Positions 1 to 7,950 are shown, counted from the stretch's first letter. The stretch is 64,000 bases of DNA from Ramlibacter pinisoli (GCF_009758015.1 NZ_WSEL01000003.1:1736001-1800000), one strand, 5' to 3'. Notes: generated by a model not told the origin, from the sequence alone. Numbers and translations are program-made.

Positions 1-814
1 TGTAGTTCTTGGGCACCACGCCCAGGGCGCGCGGGTTGATGTCCCAGCCGGTGACGCTGACGGTCATGTCGCGCGAGCCCTCGCCCAGCTCGCGCATCAC
101 CGCGCCGGTGCCGCCCGGGTAGTACTCGATGCAGGTGTTCAGGTCCTTCAGGTAGGCCCAGGTCTTGGCCCAGCCGTTGACCGGGTCCTTGGGGTCCTTG
201 TCGCCCAGCAGGTAGGGCAGTCCCATGAGGAAGGTGCGGCCCGGGCCCGAGTTGGCCGGCCGGGCGTAGATCAGCTTGTTCGGGTTGGCCTTGCACCAGG
301 CCAGCAGTTCCTGCGGCGTGGTGGGCACCTGCTTGACCTTGTCGGGGTTGTACTCGAGCAACGGTCCGCCGGTCATGAACACCACCGCCAGCGCCTGGTC
401 CTTGGCCAGTTCCTGCATCTTGCGCGCCTGCGGCAGGTAGTTGTCCATCAGCTTGGGGAACTTGGCCGCATGGTCGGGCAGCACCTTGAGCCACAGGCCC
501 TGCTCGACGCCGGCCGACAGGATGTCGGTGCCGCCCAGGACCATGTCGATGTCGACCCGGTTGGCGCCCTGCATGGCCTTGATCTTGCCGGGCAGCTCCG
601 GCGCCGGCGCCTTGGTGAAGGCGAAGCGCACGTTCGGGTTCTTGGCCGTGTAGCCCTCGATCGCGTCCTGCAGCAGCGCCAGGGCCCCGCCCACGTCGAC
701 CACGTTGATGGTGACGGTCTGTGCGTGGACCGCGCCGGCGGCCATGGCCAGGGCGGTGGCCGCGAGCAGCCGGCGCGCGCCGGCGGCCAAAGCGGGTTTG
801 AACAGCAGCTTCAT
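1..814 (-). CDS. ABC-type extracellular solute-binding protein, C-terminus cut off by the window edge
   Basis: The first 271 codons of a periplasmic binding protein are visible; the rest lies beyond the left edge. The start at 814 follows an AGGAG Shine-Dalgarno. An N-terminal signal peptide of about 31 residues ends in a typical ...GAVHA-QT cleavage site. The mature part begins TVTINVVDVGG and reads like a family 1 solute-binding fold (PBP type 2): 'DMVLGGTDILSAG' resembles the first-lobe ligand-loop region, and the sequence 'LIYARPANSGPGRTF' resembles the inter-lobe part of YnjB or polyamine/iron binding proteins. Role by family: delivers a substrate to an ABC importer in the inner membrane; the permease and ATPase would be expected beyond the left edge. 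The substrate cannot be told from what is visible. Confidence 0.85.
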   Translation of the reverse strand, partial: MKLLFKPALAAGARRLLAATALAMAAGAVHAQTVTINVVDVGGALALLQDAIEGYTAKNPNVRFAFTKAPAPELPGKIKAMQGANRVDIDMVLGGTDILSAGVEQGLWLKVLPDHAAKFPKLMDNYLPQARKMQELAKDQALAVVFMTGGPLLEYNPDKVKQVPTTPQELLAWCKANPNKLIYARPANSGPGRTFLMGLPYLLGDKDPKDPVNGWAKTWAYLKDLNTCIEYYPGGTGAVMRELGEGSRDMTVSVTGWDINPRALGVVPKNY

Positions 815-1231
815 GGATGTCTCCTGTGCCGCCGCAGCGGCTTGGTTCGATGCCTGCGAGCCGCCGCGGTGCGGGGCCCGCGCGACGGGTCCATTCAACC
901 AGCGCCGCCCGGCGCCCACCTCGGGACAGTCTCGGTTGACGCCGCCGGCCCGCTGTGCTCGGAAGAGGGGCCGCCGCAACGGCCGCTTACAACACCGTGC
1001 GGCTGAGCCAGGACCTCATCCATAGAATCGGGGCTCATCCGCTTGCAGCCTTTTGTCGTCATGTCGCGCCGCCGTTCCCGTGTGTCCTCCCGCAGCCTGC
1101 GCTGCTCCGCCGGCCGGCTGCGCAGGCATTGCCGTGGCGGACATCCAGGCCGCCCGCCGCGGGTGGGCCGCTGGGGTTGGTTGCTCATCGGCGGCTGAAG
1201 CACGGCAGCCGCTGCCGCCCCTGGCCGGCGC
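815..1231. other. Intergenic stretch with a possible plus-strand promoter and a doubtful small ORF
   Basis: About 417 bases without a confident gene. It holds the ribosome-binding site of the leftward binding-protein gene. On the plus strand there is a TAGAAT hexamer at 1023-1028 that would serve as a sigma-70 -10 box, though I see no good -35. It is followed by an ATG at 1061 opening a 45-codon arginine-rich frame that ends at 1198 with no clear Shine-Dalgarno. A short self-complementary stretch (GGCAGC-G-GCTGCC) at about 1202-1214 lies just past the stop of the lipoprotein gene and might end its transcript, but there is no T-tract. Confidence 0.4.
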
Positions 1232-1729
1232 CTACTTGCTGCCCTTGCCGAGGTCGGGGTCGTCGGGGTCGCGGCCGGTGGCAGTGCGCACGACGCGCTG
1301 GTCGGCGTCGAACCAGACGGTGAACACCATCGAGGTGTTGGGCGGCTCCAGCCAGCGCCAGTCCCAGGCCTGCTCGCGCTTGAGCGGCAACTGCAGCTGC
1401 CGCGCCGGCTTGCCCAGCATGCGGCGCACCTGCTCCAGCGGCAGGCCGGGCTGCACCCGGGCGAAGGTCTCGGGGGTGAGCACCTGGCGCAGCGCCGACA
1501 TGCGGCCGTCGGGGCCGATGGTGACCATGTAGTTGCGGTGGCCGGCCGGGTTGCGGTTGTATTCCAGCGTGTGGGCGCCGCCGGGCTCGTCCCAGACCTT
1601 CTCGGGCTGGCCGAACCGGGCGCGGACGTCGGCCTCGGTGGCCACGCCCTCCTCGAGTTCGGCGATCCTGCGTGAGTCGCAACCGACCAGCGCGGCCAGG
1701 CCGGCCAGCAGACCACCGACGAGCCCCAT
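1232..1729 (-). CDS. BamE/SmpA-like outer membrane lipoprotein
   Basis: A 165-residue lipoprotein. I chose the ATG at 1729 over an upstream in-frame start at 1759 because it follows an AGGGGG Shine-Dalgarno and directly begins a lipoprotein signal peptide, MGLVGGLLAGLAALVGC, with lipobox LVGC. The mature part has two copies of the BamE-type pattern: 'EGVATEADVRARFGQPEKVW' near residues 26-45 and 'PGLPLEQVRRMLGKPARQ' near 95-112, each an acidic helix followed by (L/F)GxP. This is the SmpA/OmlA fold used in outer membrane assembly or general envelope roles. It is divergent from true BamE (longer, duplicated motif), so I name the family only. It is a single gene, divergent from the DUF3460-scpA pair. 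Confidence 0.75.
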   Translation of the reverse strand: MGLVGGLLAGLAALVGCDSRRIAELEEGVATEADVRARFGQPEKVWDEPGGAHTLEYNRNPAGHRNYMVTIGPDGRMSALRQVLTPETFARVQPGLPLEQVRRMLGKPARQLQLPLKREQAWDWRWLEPPNTSMVFTVWFDADQRVVRTATGRDPDDPDLGKGSK

Positions 1730-1742
1730 GCGCCACCCCCTG

Positions 1743-1748
1743 TAAAAT
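1743..1748 (+). promoter_or_regulatory. Probable -10 box (TAAAAT) for DUF3460-scpA
   Basis: TAAAAT lies 23 bases before the ATG at 1771, an AT-rich patch in a GC-rich background and close to the sigma-70 -10 consensus. A convincing -35 is not visible at 16-18 bases upstream. Confidence 0.45.
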
Positions 1749-1770
1749 CGAGCGTCCACCGAACGAGTCT

Positions 1771-1989
1771 ATGTCCTCCAAGTTGCTTCGCATCTTCCGC
1801 CGTGCCGACTACCAGTCGGACGTCACGCAGTTCATCGAGCAGCTCAAGGCCGAGCGGCCCGAACTCGAGGCCCAGCAGCGCGCCGGCCGCGCCATCTGGT
1901 GGGACAAGCACCTCGACCGCGACGCGATCGGCGAGTGGAAGCAGGCCCGCGTGCCCCAGAAGCCCTACGTCTACGGCAGCGGCAGCTGA
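1771..1989 (+). CDS. DUF3460 family small protein
   Basis: A 72-residue protein matching the DUF3460 family of Burkholderiales: 'QFIEQLKAERPELEAQQRAG' followed by a Trp-rich 'AIWWDK' and a C-terminal 'VPQKPYVY'. The function is unknown. The family is typically found directly upstream of scpA and pantothenate genes in this order of bacteria, which matches the context here (scpA starts 26 bases downstream). The start at 1771 was chosen because it lies right after the -10-like TAAAAT; the longer in-frame extension to 1672 would run into the divergent lipoprotein gene. It is small, soluble and highly charged, with no membrane segment. Confidence 0.85.
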   Translation: MSSKLLRIFRRADYQSDVTQFIEQLKAERPELEAQQRAGRAIWWDKHLDRDAIGEWKQARVPQKPYVYGSGS

Positions 1990-2015
1990 GGCCGGCCGCG
2001 CGCCGGGCTGACGAC

Positions 2016-2873
2016 GTGAGCGACCCGACCGAGACCGTCCTGCCCGCGCCGGCCGACGGCGACGACGTGCCCGGCATGCCCGAGGTGGTCGACCAGGTGG
2101 CGCTGGCCCGCCTGTACGGCGAGCCGCTGTTCGCGCTGCCGACCGACCTGTACATCCCGCCCGACGCGCTGGAGGTCTTCCTCGAGGCGTTCGAGGGTCC
2201 GCTGGACCTGCTGCTGTACCTGATCCGCAAGCAGAACTTCAACATCCTCGACATCCCGATGGCGGCCGTCACCCGCCAGTACCTGGTCTATGTCGACGAG
2301 ATCCGCACCCGCAACCTGGAGCTGGCCGCCGAGTACCTGCTGATGGCGGCGATGCTGATCGAGATCAAGTCGCGCATGCTGCTGCCGCCCAAGAAGACGG
2401 CGGAAGGCGACGAGGCCGAGGATCCCCGCGCCGAGCTGGTGCGCCGGCTGCTCGAATACGAGCAGATGAAGTTGGCCGCCGCCCGCCTGAACGAGGTGCC
2501 GCAGCTCGGCCGCGACGTGCTGCGCGGCCAGGTCTACATCGAGCAGTCCCTGCAGCCGCGCTTTCCCGAGGTGCAGCTGGTCGACCTGCAGGAGGCCTGG
2601 CGCGACATCCTGAAGCGGGCCCGGCTGGTGCAGCACCACAGGATCACCCGCGAGGAGCTGTCGGTGCGCGAGCACATGAGCGTGGTGCTGCGCAAGCTCC
2701 AGGGCCGGCGCTTCGTCGAGTTCGAGCAGCTGTTCGACGTGCAGCGCGGCGTGCCGGTGCTCATCGTCACCTTCATCGCCATGCTCGAACTGGCCAAGGA
2801 GACCCTCATCGAGGTCACCCAGGCCGAGGCCTTCGCCCCCATCTACGTGCGGCTGGCCTACTCGCCGGCCTGA
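2016..2873 (+). CDS. scpA: Segregation and condensation protein A (kleisin)
   Basis: A 285-residue kleisin subunit that bridges the SMC head domains and, with ScpB, forms the chromosome-condensing complex. The family signature 'FEGPLDLLLYLIRKQNFNILDIP' covers residues 59-81, followed by the helical N-domain 'AEYLLMAAMLIEIKSRMLLP' and a C-terminal winged-helix part ('EHMSVVLRKLQGRRFVEFEQL', 'VPVLIVTFIAMLELAKE'). The GTG at 2016 is the best start: an upstream in-frame ATG would overlap DUF3460 deeply. The N-terminal 45-residue extension before the kleisin motif is common in Burkholderiales. No scpB is seen nearby. The 3' end overlaps the convergent membrane-protein gene by 16 bases. Confidence 0.93.
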   Translation: MSDPTETVLPAPADGDDVPGMPEVVDQVALARLYGEPLFALPTDLYIPPDALEVFLEAFEGPLDLLLYLIRKQNFNILDIPMAAVTRQYLVYVDEIRTRNLELAAEYLLMAAMLIEIKSRMLLPPKKTAEGDEAEDPRAELVRRLLEYEQMKLAAARLNEVPQLGRDVLRGQVYIEQSLQPRFPEVQLVDLQEAWRDILKRARLVQHHRITREELSVREHMSVVLRKLQGRRFVEFEQLFDVQRGVPVLIVTFIAMLELAKETLIEVTQAEAFAPIYVRLAYSPA

Positions 2874-3202
2874 CCGTCCGGCCGGCCGGCGGCCAGCGAG
2901 GCGCCGGCCAAGGTGCCCAGCGCCCACAGCACGACCATCAGCACGGGCAGCAGGTGCGAGCCCTCGCGGTCGCGGAACAGCGTGAACAGCAGGCCCAGCG
3001 GGGTCGCGCCGACCAGCAGCAGCAAGGCGGCGCGGCGCGGGTTGCCCGACCAGCGTGCCAGCGCCCAGGCCGTGGCGCCGAACGGCAGCACCACCAGCGC
3101 CTGCACCGGCCAGGCCATCGCGATCCAGAACAGGCCCATGGCCAGGAAGGACAGCGCGAAGCCGGCCGCCACGGCCAGCAGCGCGAGCCAGGCCTCCCTC
3201 AC
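2858..3202 (-). CDS. Small integral membrane protein of unknown function
   Basis: A 114-residue protein with four apparent membrane segments: residues about 3-27 ('AWLALLAVAAGFALSFLAMG'), 30-46, 55-70 ('ALLLLVGATPLGLLFTLF') and 78-98 ('LPVLMVVLWALGTLAGASLA'). I do not recognise the family. The GTG start at 3202 overlaps the TGA stop of the upstream lipoprotein gene (GTGA), so the two are almost certainly translated together. The tail overlaps scpA on the other strand. Function is unknown; it is probably an envelope pair with the lipoprotein. Confidence 0.6.
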   Translation of the reverse strand: MREAWLALLAVAAGFALSFLAMGLFWIAMAWPVQALVVLPFGATAWALARWSGNPRRAALLLLVGATPLGLLFTLFRDREGSHLLPVLMVVLWALGTLAGASLAAGRPDGQAGE

Positions 3203-3543
3203 CCCGCCGCCCCCACCGCCCCCGTGGCGGCCGGCCGCGCGCGCACGCAGCGCCCCTGCTTCTCCAGCCAGTACACGGCATTGCCGGCGACCACGATGCT
3301 GCCCGACACGACGGCGCTGGCGGCGGCGGTGGCGCCCGCGGCGGCCAGCAGCAGCGCACAGCCTTCGTTGTTGCAGCCGCTGATGCTGGCGATCTGGATG
3401 GCCTCCAGCTGCATGCGGCGGGCGGCGATCTGGCAGTCGGCGTCGTAGACCTCGGCCGTGCGCGGCACGAACACGCAGGCCTGCAGGGCCAACGCGGCGG
3501 CGAGGGCGAGTCTCGAGCCCGGCAGGCAGTCGGCCAGCTTCAT
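3199..3543 (-). CDS. Small lipoprotein of unknown function
   Basis: A 114-residue protein with a lipoprotein signal peptide (lipobox LQAC at about residues 20-23). The mature part has a cysteine-rich patch ('SISGCNNEGCALLL') and a hydrophobic Ala/Gly/Val stretch at about residues 68-90 that could be a membrane segment, then 'YWLEKQGRCV'. I do not recognise the family. The ATG at 3543 is preferred to the upstream start at 3693 because it begins the signal peptide directly. The stop overlaps the start of the downstream membrane-protein gene. Confidence 0.6.
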   Translation of the reverse strand: MKLADCLPGSRLALAAALALQACVFVPRTAEVYDADCQIAARRMQLEAIQIASISGCNNEGCALLLAAAGATAAASAVVSGSIVVAGNAVYWLEKQGRCVRARPAATGAVGAAG

Positions 3544-3637
3544 TGCTGACCATTCTGGCCCACCGCGCCGGCCGCCGGCGCCATGATTGAAAGCCGCCCG
3601 CCCTGCCCTCACCTGCGAGGATTCGCGAAAGGCTCCC

Positions 3638-4663
3638 ATGACCGTGTCCTCCCCCGTCCTGTCCGTCCAGCCGCTCGGTTTCCCCTGGGCCACCTCCGAC
3701 CCGTTCCTGTTCTGCGCCTACCACGACGACGCCTACCCGCGCGGCAACGGCCGCATGGGACCGGCGGAGTCGCTGGCCGGGCGTGACATCGGCCAGGACT
3801 TCAGCCGCAAGGATGGCTGGAGCATGTACCACGGCGACAGCGTGCCGGGCTTCCCGGCCCACCCGCACCGCGGCTTCGAGACCGTGACCATCGTGCGCAA
3901 GGGCCTGATCGACCACAGCGACTCGCTGGGCGCGACCGCGCGCTTCGGCGGCGGCGACGTGCAATGGGTCACCGCGGGCCGGGGCATCGTGCACTCCGAG
4001 ATGTTCCCGCTGCTCGAGACCGGGCAGGACAACCCGCTCGAACTGTTCCAGATCTGGCTGAACCTGCCCCAGCGCAGCAAGATGGCGCAGCCGCACTTCA
4101 CCATGCTGTGGAACGAGCAGGTGCCGCGGCGCGTGTTCACCGACGGCGAGGGCCGCCGCACCGAGGTGGCCGTCATCGCCGGCCGCTGCGGCGAGGTGGC
4201 GCCGCTCGCGCCGCCACCCGACTCCTGGGCGGCGCAGGCCGACGCCGACGTCGCCATCTGGACAGTGCGCATGGAGCCGGGCGCGACCTGGACCCTGCCG
4301 GCGGCAACCGGGGCCGGCACGCAGCGCACGCTGTACTTCTTCAAGGGCCAGGCGGCGCAGGTGGCGGGCGAGGCGGTGGCCGGCCCGGTCGCGATCCAGC
4401 TGCGCGCCGACGCCGAGGTCCCTCTGGTCGCCGGCGACGGCGCGTGCGAGTTCCTGCTGCTGCAGGGCCGCCCGATCGCCGAGCCGGTGGCCCAGTACGG
4501 CCCGTTCGTGATGAACACGGCGCAGGAGATCCAGCAGGCCCTGCAGGACTACCGCCGCACCCAGTTCGGCGGCTGGTCGTTCGGCGACGCCGCACCCGTG
4601 CACGGCAGCGAGCCGAAGCGGTTCGCGAAGTACCCGGACGGCCGGGTGGAGGAGCCCGCCTGA
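3638..4663 (+). CDS. Pirin family protein
   Basis: A 341-residue bicupin of the pirin family. The metal site is visible in the N-terminal cupin: 'HPHRGFETVT' near residue 75 supplies two histidines, and 'GRGIVHSEM' near residue 117 supplies a third His and a Glu. Family members are iron-binding proteins, some with quercetin dioxygenase activity, others regulatory. The protein is longer than the minimal pirin (about 230-290), with an extra C-terminal segment after residue 250. The start at 3638 follows GAAAGG; the track frame extends further upstream without a ribosome site. It stands alone between leftward genes, so context gives no hint of its partner. Confidence 0.85.
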   Translation: MTVSSPVLSVQPLGFPWATSDPFLFCAYHDDAYPRGNGRMGPAESLAGRDIGQDFSRKDGWSMYHGDSVPGFPAHPHRGFETVTIVRKGLIDHSDSLGATARFGGGDVQWVTAGRGIVHSEMFPLLETGQDNPLELFQIWLNLPQRSKMAQPHFTMLWNEQVPRRVFTDGEGRRTEVAVIAGRCGEVAPLAPPPDSWAAQADADVAIWTVRMEPGATWTLPAATGAGTQRTLYFFKGQAAQVAGEAVAGPVAIQLRADAEVPLVAGDGACEFLLLQGRPIAEPVAQYGPFVMNTAQEIQQALQDYRRTQFGGWSFGDAAPVHGSEPKRFAKYPDGRVEEPA

Positions 4664-4709
4664 GGTCGGAGGATCATGCCACCAGGGGAGGCGCTGCGGC
4701 GGCACGCCG

Positions 4710-4934
4710 TCAGCCGGCGTCGACCTCCACCAGCTTCAGCCGCGCTCCGCCGCCGACCTTGATGCGCACCGCCGCCTTCGGGCAGCCGAAGTGGCGGGCG
4801 ACCAGCCCCACCAGTTCGGCGTTGGCCTTGCCGTCCACCGGCGGCGCCTTCACATGGGCGACCCAGCTGCCATCGGCGGCCGGCTCCAGCAGGCTGGTCC
4901 GCGCGTTGGGCTTGACGCGGACCTGGACGATCAC
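4710..4934 (-). CDS. DUF167 (YggU-like) family protein
   Basis: A 74-residue protein with the family pattern: 'VIVQVRVKPNARTS' at the start, 'VHVKAPPVDGKANAEL'-like motif (here 'AHVKAPPVDGKANAEL', residues 26-41) and 'GLVARHFGCPKAAVRIKVGG'. The family is widespread and of unknown function, with a small alpha/beta fold. The GTG start at 4934 overlaps the TGA stop of the DHFR-fold gene upstream (GTGA), so the pair is translationally coupled. Confidence 0.85.
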   Translation of the reverse strand: MIVQVRVKPNARTSLLEPAADGSWVAHVKAPPVDGKANAELVGLVARHFGCPKAAVRIKVGGGARLKLVEVDAG

Positions 4935-5500
4935 GCGGCGGGCCCGGGGGCGCGCGGCACCTCGTAGCGCAGCTCGGCGAAGCCATCGCCGATGCGGCGC
5001 GCCGCCACCAGCCGCAGCGAGGGCTGGGTGATCCGGCGCGGCAGCAGCGGCTTGCCGCTGCCCAGCGTCACCGACCCGACCTGGACGATCACCTCGTCCA
5101 GCAGGCCGGCATCGTGGAACTGCCCGACCAGGTCGCCGCCACCCACCAGCCACAGGTTCTTGCCGCCGGCGGCGGCGCGCATCTCGGCGTGCACCGGCCG
5201 CACGTCGCCGCGCACGAAGCGGATGCGCGCGCCCGGCACCGGCGCATGCGAGCGGCTGGAGAACACCCAGGCCGGCTGCTCGTAGGGCCAGGCCCCGGGA
5301 TGGGCGGTGTTGGGGCGCACCACGTGCCGCAGCATCCACTCGTAGGTCGACGATCCCATCGCCAGCGCGCCGACCTCGGCAATGAAGGCGGGATAGCCGG
5401 TGGCGTTGATGTCGCCGAGCGGGAACAGCCACTCGAGCGAATCGTCCGGGGTGGCGATGAAGCCGTCCAGGCTGCTGGCCGTGTAGTACTGGGTCTTCAC
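4931..5500 (-). CDS. Dihydrofolate reductase family (RibD C-terminal fold) protein
   Basis: A 189-residue reductase of the RibD-C/DHFR superfamily: N-terminal 'YYTASSLDGFIATPDDSLEWL' (the SxDG[FY]IA signature) and C-terminal 'LWLVGGGDLVGQFHDAGLLDE' (NADPH-binding GGG motif at about residues 120-140) followed by 'LGSGKPLLP'. Members reduce pteridine- or flavin-related substrates with NADPH; the real substrate is unknown and it is unlikely to be the main folate enzyme. Two starts are possible: ATG at 5515 or GTG at 5500. I chose 5500 because homologues begin at (M)KTQYYT and because the small upstream ORF ends on it (GTGA overlap). It is translated with DUF167 downstream. Confidence 0.82.
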   Translation of the reverse strand: MKTQYYTASSLDGFIATPDDSLEWLFPLGDINATGYPAFIAEVGALAMGSSTYEWMLRHVVRPNTAHPGAWPYEQPAWVFSSRSHAPVPGARIRFVRGDVRPVHAEMRAAAGGKNLWLVGGGDLVGQFHDAGLLDEVIVQVGSVTLGSGKPLLPRRITQPSLRLVAARRIGDGFAELRYEVPRAPGPAA

Positions 5501-5556
5501 GGCCTCGACCCCCATCGGCGCGTCGCCGCGCGCTTGTCGACCAGCACCAGCATCAT
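5497..5556 (-). CDS. Putative 19-residue leader peptide coupled to the DHFR-fold gene
   Basis: ATG ATG at 5556 is preceded by a near-perfect AAGGAG (5563-5568) at good spacing, the strongest ribosome site in this area. The frame MMLVLVDKRAATRRWGSRP ends with TGA at 5497-5499, overlapping the GTG start of the DHFR-fold gene by 4 bases. The reductase gene itself has only a weak site, so translation may enter through this ORF. Alternatively it is the remnant of an older, frameshifted N-terminus. It is too short to judge by composition. Confidence 0.35.
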   Translation of the reverse strand: MMLVLVDKRAATRRWGSRP

Positions 5557-5615
5557 GTTCGGCTCCTTGTCGGGACGCAGAGGGAGGCGATGGTAGTCGG
5601 TGGTGCGCGGCTGCG

Positions 5616-7484
5616 TCAGGCCGGGACCACCCGCGCCGGGCTGGCCGGCTCGCCCTCGCCGCTTTGCTGCTGCAGGGCCCACATCTGGGCGTAGCGGCCG
5701 CCGCGCGCCAGCAGCTGCTGGTGGGTGCCGCGCTCGATGACCCGGCCGGCCTCCATCACCAGGATCTCGTGGGCGTCGATCACCGTGGACAGCCGGTGCG
5801 CGATCAGCAGCGTGGTCTTGTTCTGGGCCGCGCTCTTGAGCTCGGCCTGGATGGCGCGCTCGTTGGCCGAGTCGAGCGCCGAGGTGGCCTCGTCGAAGAT
5901 CAGGATCGGCGGGTTCTTCAGCAGCGTGCGCGCGATCGCCACCCGCTGCTTCTCGCCGCCCGACAGCTTGAGACCGCGCTCGCCCACCATGGTCTGGTAC
6001 CCGCGGGGCGTGGACTCGATGAAGGCGTGGATGCGCGCCGACCGTGCCGCCTCCTCGACCTGGGCGCGGGTGGCGCCGGGGCGGCCGTAGGCGATGTTGA
6101 ATTCGACCGTGTCGTTGAACAGCACGGTGTCCTGCGGGACGATGCCGATCGCCTGCCGCACGCTGGCCTGGGTGACGTCGCGCACGTCCTGGCCGCCGAT
6201 GCGGATGTGGCCCTGCTGCACGTCGTAGAAGCGGTAGAGCAGCCGCGCCAGCGTCGACTTGCCCGAGCCGGACGGACCGACCACGGCCACGGTCTTGCCG
6301 GCGGGGATCTCGAAGCTGACGTCGTGCAGGATCACGCGGGCCGGCTCGTAGCCGAAGGTGACGTGCTCGAAGCGCACCGTGGCCTGGCCGGGCGGCAGGC
6401 CCAGCGGCGCGGCGCCGGGCTTGTCGGCGACCTCGCGCTCCTTTTCCATCAGCACGAACATCTTGTCGAGGTCGGTCAGGCTCTGCTTGATCTCGCGGTA
6501 CAGCACGCCCAGGAAATTGAGCGGGATGTAGAGCTGGATCATGAAGGCGTTGATCATGACCAGGTCGCCCAGCGTCATGCGGCCGTCGACCACGCCCTGG
6601 GTGGCCCGCCACAGCATGGCCACCAGGCTGGTGGCGATGATCAGCTGCTGGCCGGTGTTGAGCAGCGACAGCGTGGTCTGGGCCTTGATGCGCGAGCGCC
6701 GGTAGCGGTCCAGGCTCTCGTCGTAGCGCCGCGCCTCGAAGGCCTCGTTGTTGAAGTACTTGACGGTCTCGTAGTTCAGCAGCGAATCGACGGCGCGGGT
6801 GTGCGCCGCCGAGTCGAACTCGTTGGCCTCGCGCCGGAACTTGGTGCGCCACTCGGTGATGCTGACCGTGAAGACGATGTAGACCGCCAGCGCGGCGATG
6901 GTGATCCAGGCGAACCAGACGTCGAACTTCACCGCCAGGATGCCCAGCACCAGCGCCAGCTCCACCAGCGTGGGCACGATGGAATAGAGCGAGTACGAGA
7001 TCAGCGACTCGATGCCGCGCACGCCGCGCTCGATGTCGCGCGTCATGCCGCCGGTCTGGCGCTCCAGGTGGAAGCGCAGCGACAGCGAGTGCAGGTGCTC
7101 GAAGGTCTGCAGCGCGATGCTGCGGGTGGCGCCCTGGGTGGCCTTGGAGAACACCAGCTCGCGCAGTTCCGTGAACAGCGAGGTGGACAGGCGCAGCAGG
7201 CCGTAGCCCAGCAGCAGGCCGATGGGCACCACCAGCACCGCCGCGGGGTCGCCCGGTTTCAGGCTCATGCTGTCGACCAGGGTCTTGAGCAGCACCGGCA
7301 CGCCGACGTTGGCCAGCTTGGCGCCGACCATGAACGCCAGGGCGGCCAGCGCCCGCCACTTGTATTGCAGCAGGTAGGGCAGCAGCCGCTTGAGGACGGC
7401 CCAGTCGGCGCCGCGGGCGGGCGCCGCGCCGGGCGCGGAACTGTGGGGAACGGGCAGGGGGGCGGCTTCGCCGGCGCGACGCAT
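5616..7484 (-). CDS. Atm1-type ABC transporter, fused permease and ATPase
   Basis: A 622-residue half-transporter: a six-helix transmembrane domain (residues about 30-330) followed by one nucleotide-binding domain. Walker A GPSGSGKST is at 403-411, the signature LSGGEKQR at 507-514, Walker B ILIFDEATSALD at 527-538, and the H-loop 'LLIAHRLSTV' follows. The segment 'LNFLGVLYREIKQSLTDLDKMF' before the ATPase is characteristic of the Atm1/ABCB7 group, which exports glutathione-linked compounds or confers heavy-metal tolerance. I chose the ATG at 7484; an upstream in-frame start (7538) would run through the divergent gene's promoter and start. It is divergent from the thioesterase gene with only 38 bases between starts. 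The leader-ORF/DHFR genes follow within 60 bases and may be co-transcribed. Confidence 0.9.
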   Translation of the reverse strand: MRRAGEAAPLPVPHSSAPGAAPARGADWAVLKRLLPYLLQYKWRALAALAFMVGAKLANVGVPVLLKTLVDSMSLKPGDPAAVLVVPIGLLLGYGLLRLSTSLFTELRELVFSKATQGATRSIALQTFEHLHSLSLRFHLERQTGGMTRDIERGVRGIESLISYSLYSIVPTLVELALVLGILAVKFDVWFAWITIAALAVYIVFTVSITEWRTKFRREANEFDSAAHTRAVDSLLNYETVKYFNNEAFEARRYDESLDRYRRSRIKAQTTLSLLNTGQQLIIATSLVAMLWRATQGVVDGRMTLGDLVMINAFMIQLYIPLNFLGVLYREIKQSLTDLDKMFVLMEKEREVADKPGAAPLGLPPGQATVRFEHVTFGYEPARVILHDVSFEIPAGKTVAVVGPSGSGKSTLARLLYRFYDVQQGHIRIGGQDVRDVTQASVRQAIGIVPQDTVLFNDTVEFNIAYGRPGATRAQVEEAARSARIHAFIESTPRGYQTMVGERGLKLSGGEKQRVAIARTLLKNPPILIFDEATSALDSANERAIQAELKSAAQNKTTLLIAHRLSTVIDAHEILVMEAGRVIERGTHQQLLARGGRYAQMWALQQQSGEGEPASPARVVPA

Positions 7485-7488
7485 CAGG

Positions 7489-7519
7489 GACAATCCAGGG
7501 GAGTCGAACGGAGATTGTG
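7489..7519. promoter_or_regulatory. Overlapping divergent promoter region, Atm1-type exporter and thioesterase
   Basis: Between the starts at 7484 (leftward) and 7523 (rightward) lie GACAAT (7489-7494, plus strand) and CACAAT (minus strand, plus positions 7514-7519). Both resemble sigma-70 -10 boxes and each is at a workable distance from its own gene. If both are real the promoters face across each other and compete. The -35 boxes would lie inside the opposite genes; TTCGCC at 7467-7472 is a poor candidate for the plus strand. Confidence 0.35.
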
Positions 7520-7522
7520 CCC

Positions 7523-7942
7523 ATGTCCCAGAAACCAAGTGCCCAGCCGCTCGGCCCCGCCGAACCCCCGACCGACAAGGAACTGGTCCTCAAGGTCATC
7601 CCGATGCCGGCCGACACCAACGGCAACGGCGACATCTTCGGCGGCTGGGTGATGGCGCACGTCGACCTGGCCGGCGCCGTCATCCCGGCGCGCCACGTCA
7701 ACGGCCGGATGGCCACGGTGGCGGTCAACGAGTTCGTCTTCAAGCAGCCCGTGCGGGTGGGCGACATCTGCTCCTTCTTCGCCGCCGTCACGCGCATCGG
7801 CCGCACCTCGATCACGGTGCAGGTCGAGGTCTACACCGAGCACTTCCGCTCCCAGGGCAGCTTCGTCAAGGTGACCGAAGCGACGCTGACCTACGTGGCG
7901 ATTGACGACAACGGAAAGCCCCGCCCGATCGCCGGCGTTTAG
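7523..7942 (+). CDS. Acyl-CoA thioesterase, YciA-type hotdog protein
   Basis: A 139-residue single-hotdog thioesterase. The segment 'ADTNGNGDIFGGWVMAHVDLAG' (residues about 31-52) carries the family's N-x-G-x-IFGG-W and the catalytic-type Asp in 'HVDLAG'; 'TVAVNEFVFKQPVRVGD' follows as in YciA. Such enzymes hydrolyse short- to medium-chain acyl-CoA in the cytosol. The ATG at 7523 is used; a GTG two codons upstream is also possible. The AI-2E-type permease gene begins 9 bases after the stop, so the two form an operon. Confidence 0.9.
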   Translation: MSQKPSAQPLGPAEPPTDKELVLKVIPMPADTNGNGDIFGGWVMAHVDLAGAVIPARHVNGRMATVAVNEFVFKQPVRVGDICSFFAAVTRIGRTSITVQVEVYTEHFRSQGSFVKVTEATLTYVAIDDNGKPRPIAGV

Positions 7943-7950
7943 GCTCGGCC

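Noticed and set aside
5616..7652. Long plus-strand frame (662 codons) opposite the ABC exporter
   Set aside because: Low-complexity His/Gln/Arg-rich shadow of the exporter gene, with no start site or domain.
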